Assembly: GCA_000434915.1 (NCBI GenBank)
Contig: FR882088.1
Coordinates: 105,343-122,296 of the forward strand
DNA from: Ruminococcus sp. CAG:563
GTDB lineage: Bacteria > Bacillota > Clostridia > Oscillospirales > Acutalibacteraceae
Length of the DNA: 16,954 nt
Reading direction: 5' to 3'
This document shows, piece after piece, positions 12,610-16,954 of this stretch. The translations under genes and the position numbers were made by a program. The notes under the pieces are model-generated. The model had not been told where the DNA came from, did no database searches, and was given only the letters and a program-made list of their open reading frames with translations. Each line of letters begins with the position of its first letter. Position 1 is the first letter of the stretch.

Positions 12610-13821
12610 TTATTCTATAAATTTCTTCATCAAATCGGGGCCGAAATCAATATAGTTGCCTGTTGCTTTAGCTGATTCCTCGTTAATTGACTCAACGCCG
12701 CTTTCCTTCTCCTCGGATTTATGATAGATCATGTAGGGAACAGGGTCGCTTGCATGAGTTTTGGTAACGATCGGAGTCGGGTGGTCGGGAAGAATCATAA
12801 TCTTGTAATCCTCGCCGATTTCCTCGAGGCCTTTTATAATAATCGGAAGAACACGGGAGTCAATCATTTCAATCGACTTAACCTTATTCTCCGGCTCGCC
12901 TCTGTGACCGCACTCGTCGGGAGCTTCAAAATGAACATAAGCAAAATCAACTCCGTTTTTGAGCTCCTCAACGGCAGCGTTTGCCTTTCCCTCAAAATTC
13001 GTGTCAATGTAGCCGGTTGCACCCTCAACCTCGGGCGTATTCATGCCCGCCGAAATTCCGATACCTTTAAGAAGGTCAACGGCGGAAATAACCGTGCCTT
13101 TCTTATGATAAAGATCCTCAAACTTCGGGAGAATCGGCTTTTTACCCTCGCCCCAAAGCCATATCGAATTAGCCGGACGCTTGCCCTCGGCAATTCTTTT
13201 TTTGTTAACGGGATGATCCTTGAGCAAATCATAGCTTTCTTTCATCATTGCAACAAGCGGCTTTGCATTCTCCGATGTTGAAAGATACGGACCGACAACT
13301 CTGTCGGAAATATCATGCGGCGGAGTCATATTGCCGAGATCGACCGTACCGCCGTGATGAATGAGGCAGTGACGATAGCTTACGCCGTGGTAAAAATCAA
13401 ATTCACCGCCGCCGAAATGCTCTTGAACCGTTTTGATAATCTCGGCTGCTTCGGCACTCGAAATATCGCCTGCCGAGTAGTCAACCATCGTCTTATCTTC
13501 ATAATTCGGCTCGTCGGAAAGCGTTACAACATTGCATCTGAGTGCAATATCGTCATCCGCCATTTTAACGCCGATGCTGACAGCCTCAAGAGGAGAACGT
13601 CCCGTGTAATATTTTTTCGGATCATATCCCATAACGCTGAGGTTTGCAACGTCGCTGCCCGGCTTGAGACCCTCGGCAACCGTTCTGACAAGTCCGACCT
13701 CGCCACGCTGAGCGAGACGGTCAAAATTCGGCTTGTTTGCAACCATCATCGGTGTTTTGCCATCGAGAGCGGGGACGGGATAATCCGCCATTCCGTCATA
13801 TAATACAACAACATATTTCAT
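12610..13821 (-). CDS. apgM: Cofactor-independent phosphoglycerate mutase, archaeal type (or proposed homoserine kinase branch)
   Basis: A 403-residue alkaline-phosphatase-superfamily enzyme. Seen are the metal-binding LYDGMADYP (Asp9), the nucleophile region GLKPGSDVANLSVMGYDP with Ser56 (51-68), YYTGRSPLEAVSIGV (71-85), HFEAPDECGHRGE (297-309; Asp302, His306) and ILPDHPTPIVTKTHASDP (343-360; Asp346, His347, His356). The family converts 3- and 2-phosphoglycerate through a phosphoserine intermediate with Mn or Zn. A Clostridial branch of the same family has been proposed, without full proof, to be a homoserine kinase; sequence alone does not decide. The start is taken as ATG 13821, since AGGTG sits 6 bases before it; the in-frame GTG 13830 is part of that ribosome binding site. 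A promoter is not clear (TTTACA and TATACT, 15 apart, lie upstream). The neighbour on the far side is a repeat element. Confidence 0.88.
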   Translation of the reverse strand: MKYVVVLYDGMADYPVPALDGKTPMMVANKPNFDRLAQRGEVGLVRTVAEGLKPGSDVANLSVMGYDPKKYYTGRSPLEAVSIGVKMADDDIALRCNVVTLSDEPNYEDKTMVDYSAGDISSAEAAEIIKTVQEHFGGGEFDFYHGVSYRHCLIHHGGTVDLGNMTPPHDISDRVVGPYLSTSENAKPLVAMMKESYDLLKDHPVNKKRIAEGKRPANSIWLWGEGKKPILPKFEDLYHKKGTVISAVDLLKGIGISAGMNTPEVEGATGYIDTNFEGKANAAVEELKNGVDFAYVHFEAPDECGHRGEPENKVKSIEMIDSRVLPIIIKGLEEIGEDYKIMILPDHPTPIVTKTHASDPVPYMIYHKSEEKESGVESINEESAKATGNYIDFGPDLMKKFIE

Positions 13822-13880
13822 ATTTAGCACCTGCCTTGTGAGTATATTTTATAAACAATTCTGTAAACTCAATTTTACTG

Positions 13881-14279
13881 AGCCTCCCCTTGGTTGAATC
13901 AAGGGGAGGTGTCGCATGAGTTTTTGTTTTACAATGGGGTGGGCTCGAAAAGGCCGGTTCGCCGCAGGCGAATTCAAACAATCCGGTGAATTATTTGAAA
14001 GGCCGTGGGCGTGTGCACTTTGTTCTTTTTTTGCACTCATCGTAGGGTGCGATGCCCACATCGCACCTTGAAAGTCTGATGACATTATATTTCGACACTG
14101 AATATTCGTGGCCGCCTTCTTGAGGGAGTTTAAGTCTGATGAAATCTCACTCCCTCAGTCAGCTTTGCTGACAGCGTCTCGCTTCGGCTCGGTCACGCCA
14201 CGGCTCTGACAATCCACCGGACTGTCATTCACTACCGTGTCGACACTTCGCTCCCCCACCCTTACCATAAGGGGAGGCT
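13881..14279. mobile_element. Modular MITE-like hairpin element with 11-bp terminal inverted repeats, complete copy
   Basis: It starts with AGCCTCCCCTT (13881-13891) and ends with the exact reverse complement AAGGGGAGGCT (14269-14279), 399 bp in all, with no coding capacity. Inside are several small hairpins: CCTCCCCTTG/CAAGGGGAGG at the left end, TTCGCC-GCA-GGCGAA, GGTGCGATG-CCCA-CATCGCACC (14046-14067), GAGGGAGT/ACTCCCTC with an 18-23 base middle, GTCAGC-TTT-GCTGAC and GACA..TGTC. The first 40 bases (13881-13920) are identical to 16828-16867. No clear target duplication is seen at the ends. It fills the whole apgM/ybaK gap (13822-14345), which holds nothing else. Confidence 0.7.
14046..14067. 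repeat. Perfect small hairpin nested in the repeat element
   Basis: GGTGCGATG (14046-14054) and CATCGCACC (14059-14067) form a nine-pair stem with a CCCA loop. The surrounding GTAGGGTGCGATG...CATCGCACCTT resembles a separate short palindromic repeat inserted within the larger element. Confidence 0.6.
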
Positions 14280-14345
14280 AATAGGTTTATTCCTGAAACA
14301 ATATTTTTTCAAAGAAAAATCCTCAAAACATCTACCTAATTATTC

Positions 14346-14816
14346 TTAAACAACCTTGCAGACATCGACCCAGTCGCTGAAGCCCTGAGCATATTCTTCA
14401 AGCTCGTTGGGGGTAAGCTCAACCGCACTGTTTGAACTTCCGACGGCAGGAAAAACCGTATCAAATCTTTTCAGCGATTCATCAAGATACGTTTTAACGC
14501 CCTCGTTAATTCCGAATGGGCAAACACCGCCGATTTTGTGGCCTATCATGCTTTCGACTTCATCGGGTGTAAGCATTTTGGCCTTTGTCAAAAAGGTTGC
14601 TTTATATTTTTTGTTATCAATCTTGGCATCGCCGGCAGCAATAACAAGTATCGCTTCGTCGCCGACCTTGAACGAGAGACTTTTTGCAATTCGCTGACCA
14701 TTAACGCCGAGTGCCTGAGCTGCAAGTTCAACCGTTGCACTTGATACGTCAAACTCTCTCACTCTGTCCTCAATGCCGAATCGGCTGAGGTACGCCTTGC
14801 CTTTTTCTATGGACAT
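14346..14816 (-). CDS. YbaK/EbsC-family aminoacyl-tRNA editing protein
   Basis: A 156-residue single-domain protein. It has RIAKSLSFKV with the conserved Lys45, the VIAAGDAKIDNKKY segment (58-71), and the GGVCPFGI loop (96-103) containing the GxxxP feature of the family. The C-terminal segment VGSSNSAVELTPNELEEYA (125-143) is shared with the wider YbaK-like family. These proteins deacylate mischarged tRNAs such as Cys-tRNA(Pro), and some relatives act on Ala- or Ser-tRNA. The start ATG 14816 lies two bases after the thrS stop codon (TGATTATG), with AAGGAG 13 bases upstream, so it is cotranscribed with and probably coupled to thrS. That placement suggests, without proving it, a role tied to threonyl-tRNA synthesis or general tRNA proofreading. 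A different family member is at 2353-2892. Confidence 0.85.
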   Translation of the reverse strand: MSIEKGKAYLSRFGIEDRVREFDVSSATVELAAQALGVNGQRIAKSLSFKVGDEAILVIAAGDAKIDNKKYKATFLTKAKMLTPDEVESMIGHKIGGVCPFGINEGVKTYLDESLKRFDTVFPAVGSSNSAVELTPNELEEYAQGFSDWVDVCKVV

Positions 14817-14818
14817 AA

Positions 14819-16735
14819 TCAGAAAATCTCCTTGGATTCAATCTGCTTTGCAGCCATTTCAACGAATTCGTCAACGCCCATTGCGCCGATATCTCCCTCG
14901 CCACGTTTACGAACCGAAACGCAGTTGCCCTCAATATCCTTATCACCCATGAGGAGCATATACGGAATCTTCTGAAGCTGAGCTTCACGAATCTTGTAGC
15001 CTGTCTTTTCGCTTCTTGTATCAACTTCGCAGCGAATGCCTTTGGCTTCGAGCTTCTTTGCAATTTCAAACGCATAATCATGATGACGGTCAGCGATTGG
15101 GAGAAGCTTAACCTGAACCGGAGCAAGCCAAATCGGGAATGCACCTGCAAAATGCTCAGTGATAACACCGATAAAACGCTCGATTGAACCGAATACAACA
15201 CGGTGGATCATGACGGGAGTATGCTTCTCTCCGTCTGAGCCTGTGTATTCAAGATTGAATCTGTCCGGGAGCTGATAGTCAAGCTGAATAGTACCGCACT
15301 GCCATGTTCTTCCGAGGCTGTCCTTGATGTGGAAGTCAAGCTTCGGGCCGTAGAAAGCACCGTCGCCCTCGTTGATTGTATAAGTCTTGCCGACGCTTGT
15401 AATTGCGTCTGCGAGTGCCTTTGTTGCAATCTCCCAATCCTCTTCCGAACCGATATGATCCTCGGGCATTGTTGAAAGCTCGATTTCATACGGAAGACCG
15501 AAAAGGGTGTAAACCTCGTCAAAGAGCTGTGCGATTCTGACAACCTCGTCACGAATCTGCTCGGGAGCGAGGAGAATATGAGCGTCGTCCTGAGTGAAGC
15601 AGCGAACACGGAAAAGTCCGTGGAGTGCGCCCGAAAGCTCGTTTCTGTGAACCTTACCAAGCTCGCCGTAGCGGAGCGGCATTTCCTTATATGAATGAGG
15701 TTCAAGCTCGTAAACAAGGATACTGCCGGGGCAGTTCATCGGCTTGATTGCGAAATCCTCGCCGTCAATAACCGTTGTGTACATATCGTCATGGTAATGA
15801 TCCCAGTGACCCGAGGTCTCCCAAAGCGAACGGCGCATGATCTGCGGAGTTGAAATCTCATAGTAGCCCCACTTCTTATGAACGTCACGCCAGTAATTGA
15901 TAAGAGTATTGCGAAGAACCATGCCCTTCGGGAGGAAGAACGGCATTCCCGGAGCTTCATCTCTGAGAGCGAAAAGTCCAAGCTCTCTGCCGAGCTTTCT
16001 GTGGTCACGCTTCTTTGCTTCCTCAATAGCCTCAAGGTAAGCGTCGAGGTCAGCCTGCTTTGTGAAAGCGGTTGCATAGATACGCTGGAGCATCTTGTTC
16101 TTCTCGCTTCCACGCCAGTAAGCACCCGTTGCCGAGGTCAGCTTGAACGCCTTGATTCTGCCTGTATCGGGAATATGCGGACCTGCGCAAAGCTCTGTGA
16201 ACTCGCCCTGCTTGTAGAAGCTGATGTTCTCGCCCTTGTCGGCGTGCTCCTTAACAAGCTCAACCTTGTAGATTTCGCCCTTATCCTCATAATATTTGAT
16301 AGCCTCGTCCGGAGTCATCTCAAATCTTTCAAGCGGAAGCTTCTCCTTGACGATTTTCTTCATCTCGGCTTCAATCTTTTCGAGATCCTCAGGAAGGAAC
16401 GGCTTTTCAACGTCAAAGTCATAGTAGAAGCCGTTTGCGATTGACGGACCGATAGCGAGCTTTGCTTCGGGATAAAGTCTTTTAACTGCCTGAGCAAGGA
16501 TATGCGAAGCTGTATGGCGGAAGGTTCTCTTTGCCTCCTCATCGTCCTCAAAGGTGAGGAACTCAAGCTCGCAGTCGCCCGTAATCGGGGTTCTGAGATC
16601 CTGATACTCGCCGTTGATCTTGCAGATACAAACAGCCTTGTAAAGACCCATGCCAATGCTCTTAGCAATGTCCATAGCGGTTGTGCCGTTTTCGTACTCC
16701 TTAACGACGCCGCCTTTCAATGTTACGTTTGCCAT
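14819..16735 (-). CDS. thrS: Threonyl-tRNA synthetase
   Basis: A 638-residue class II synthetase, full length. Domains in order: TGS (1-61), the N2 editing domain with HTASH (His74, His78) and CAGPHIP (Cys183, His187), the catalytic core with motif 2 region (RYGELGKVHRNELSGALHGLFRVR, residues 355-378), zinc ligands Cys335, His386 and His511, motif 3 in VFGSIERFIGVITEHFAG (about 514-531), and the C-terminal anticodon-binding domain (about 536-638). It charges tRNA(Thr) and clears Ser-tRNA(Thr) through its own editing site; the key residues of that site are intact. The start ATG 16735 follows AAAGGAATG. It heads a two-gene operon with the YbaK-like gene. No T-box signature is seen in the 219 bases upstream. 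That is notable, since thrS genes of Firmicutes often have one. Confidence 0.97.
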   Translation of the reverse strand: MANVTLKGGVVKEYENGTTAMDIAKSIGMGLYKAVCICKINGEYQDLRTPITGDCELEFLTFEDDEEAKRTFRHTASHILAQAVKRLYPEAKLAIGPSIANGFYYDFDVEKPFLPEDLEKIEAEMKKIVKEKLPLERFEMTPDEAIKYYEDKGEIYKVELVKEHADKGENISFYKQGEFTELCAGPHIPDTGRIKAFKLTSATGAYWRGSEKNKMLQRIYATAFTKQADLDAYLEAIEEAKKRDHRKLGRELGLFALRDEAPGMPFFLPKGMVLRNTLINYWRDVHKKWGYYEISTPQIMRRSLWETSGHWDHYHDDMYTTVIDGEDFAIKPMNCPGSILVYELEPHSYKEMPLRYGELGKVHRNELSGALHGLFRVRCFTQDDAHILLAPEQIRDEVVRIAQLFDEVYTLFGLPYEIELSTMPEDHIGSEEDWEIATKALADAITSVGKTYTINEGDGAFYGPKLDFHIKDSLGRTWQCGTIQLDYQLPDRFNLEYTGSDGEKHTPVMIHRVVFGSIERFIGVITEHFAGAFPIWLAPVQVKLLPIADRHHDYAFEIAKKLEAKGIRCEVDTRSEKTGYKIREAQLQKIPYMLLMGDKDIEGNCVSVRKRGEGDIGAMGVDEFVEMAAKQIESKEIF

Positions 16736-16827
16736 TTTATAATCATTCCTTTCATGTTTTAGGGTTTATGATACATAATACATTTTAAAATGCAGCCCGA
16801 AAGTTTTTCGGTAACTTATTTGTTCTC

Positions 16828-16954
16828 AGCCTCCCCTTGGTTGAATCAAGGGGAGGTGTCGCATGAGCGACGGAGGGGATAAAGAATAACTTGATATGCT
16901 TTTATTCCTTATCCCTTCCACCGCAAGCGGTCCCCGTCTCACTGCGGTTCGGTC
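16828..16954. repeat. Second copy of the modular hairpin repeat (right part cut by window end)
   Basis: The first 40 bases (16828-16867) are identical to 13881-13920 and carry the same 10-bp stem CCTCCCCTTG/CAAGGGGAGG with GTTGAAT loop. The middle differs: GGAGGGGATAA (from 16873) can pair with TTATCCCTTCC (ends about 16921), then ACCGC-AA-GCGGT. The last 19 bases match 14176-14194 at 16 of 19 positions. The terminal repeat at the right end lies outside the window. It sits upstream of thrS in the same orientation as the first copy. Confidence 0.75.

Noticed and set aside
13822..13830. GTG 13830 as start of the apgM-like gene
   Set aside because: The GTG is part of the AGGTG ribosome binding site; ATG 13821 has proper spacing.
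13881..14279. Insertion sequence with transposase, or CRISPR array
   Set aside because: No reading frame for a transposase, no regularly spaced repeats, and the internal hairpins are all different.

Overview
The window looks like a piece of a Gram-positive, low-to-moderate GC Firmicutes chromosome, most likely class Clostridia (Oscillospirales/Ruminococcaceae-like). The reasons are the strong AGGAGG-type ribosome binding sites, TGnTATAAT extended -10 promoters, a zinc-ribbon L28, a VanRS/PhoB-like two-component pair with a degenerate G1 box, a DUF975 membrane protein, an archaeal-type phosphoglycerate mutase homologue and hairpin-rich intergenic repeats. The taxonomic placement is inference; no rRNA or other marker confirms it.

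Left part (1-2966), plus strand. It holds the 3' end of a comM/YifB-type Mg-chelatase-like ATPase gene, then three monocistronic genes that each have a recognisable promoter: a PlsC-like acyltransferase, a DUF975 membrane protein, and a ProX-like prolyl-tRNA editing protein. A bidirectional terminator separates these from everything else, which is all on the minus strand.

Middle part (2979-10604), minus strand, read from right to left. A sigma-A promoter followed by an operator-like palindrome and a structured leader drives an ABC ATPase and an eight-TM FtsX/MacB-like permease. A 46-codon small ORF, newly noted here, overlaps the permease stop as TAATG. A small heavy-metal-associated (HMA) protein follows with its own promoter. 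Next comes an OmpR-family response regulator and a six-TM histidine kinase, coupled as TGATG. The regulator promoter carries a perfect tandem 10-mer with 11-bp period, the usual layout of an OmpR/PhoB-type binding site and so a good candidate for autoregulation. A cytoplasmic-looking calcineurin-type phosphoesterase ends the series.

Right part (10871-16954), minus strand. It contains a TagF/TagB-like glycerophosphotransferase, a 56-codon fragment that looks like the C-terminal end of a sialidase/BNR protein, rpmB (L28), a phosphoglycerate mutase/proposed homoserine kinase family enzyme, and a thrS-ybaK operon. thrS-ybaK is bracketed by two copies, in the same orientation, of a modular hairpin repeat. 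The first copy is complete, 399 bp with 11-bp terminal inverted repeats. The second runs off the window.

Themes: two different YbaK/ProX-superfamily aminoacyl-tRNA editing proteins lie in one window, one of them fused by operon to threonyl-tRNA synthetase. The ABC/small-ORF/HMA/two-component block is the most regulated part and the best candidate for an incompletely described system. Most other genes are ordinary housekeeping genes.
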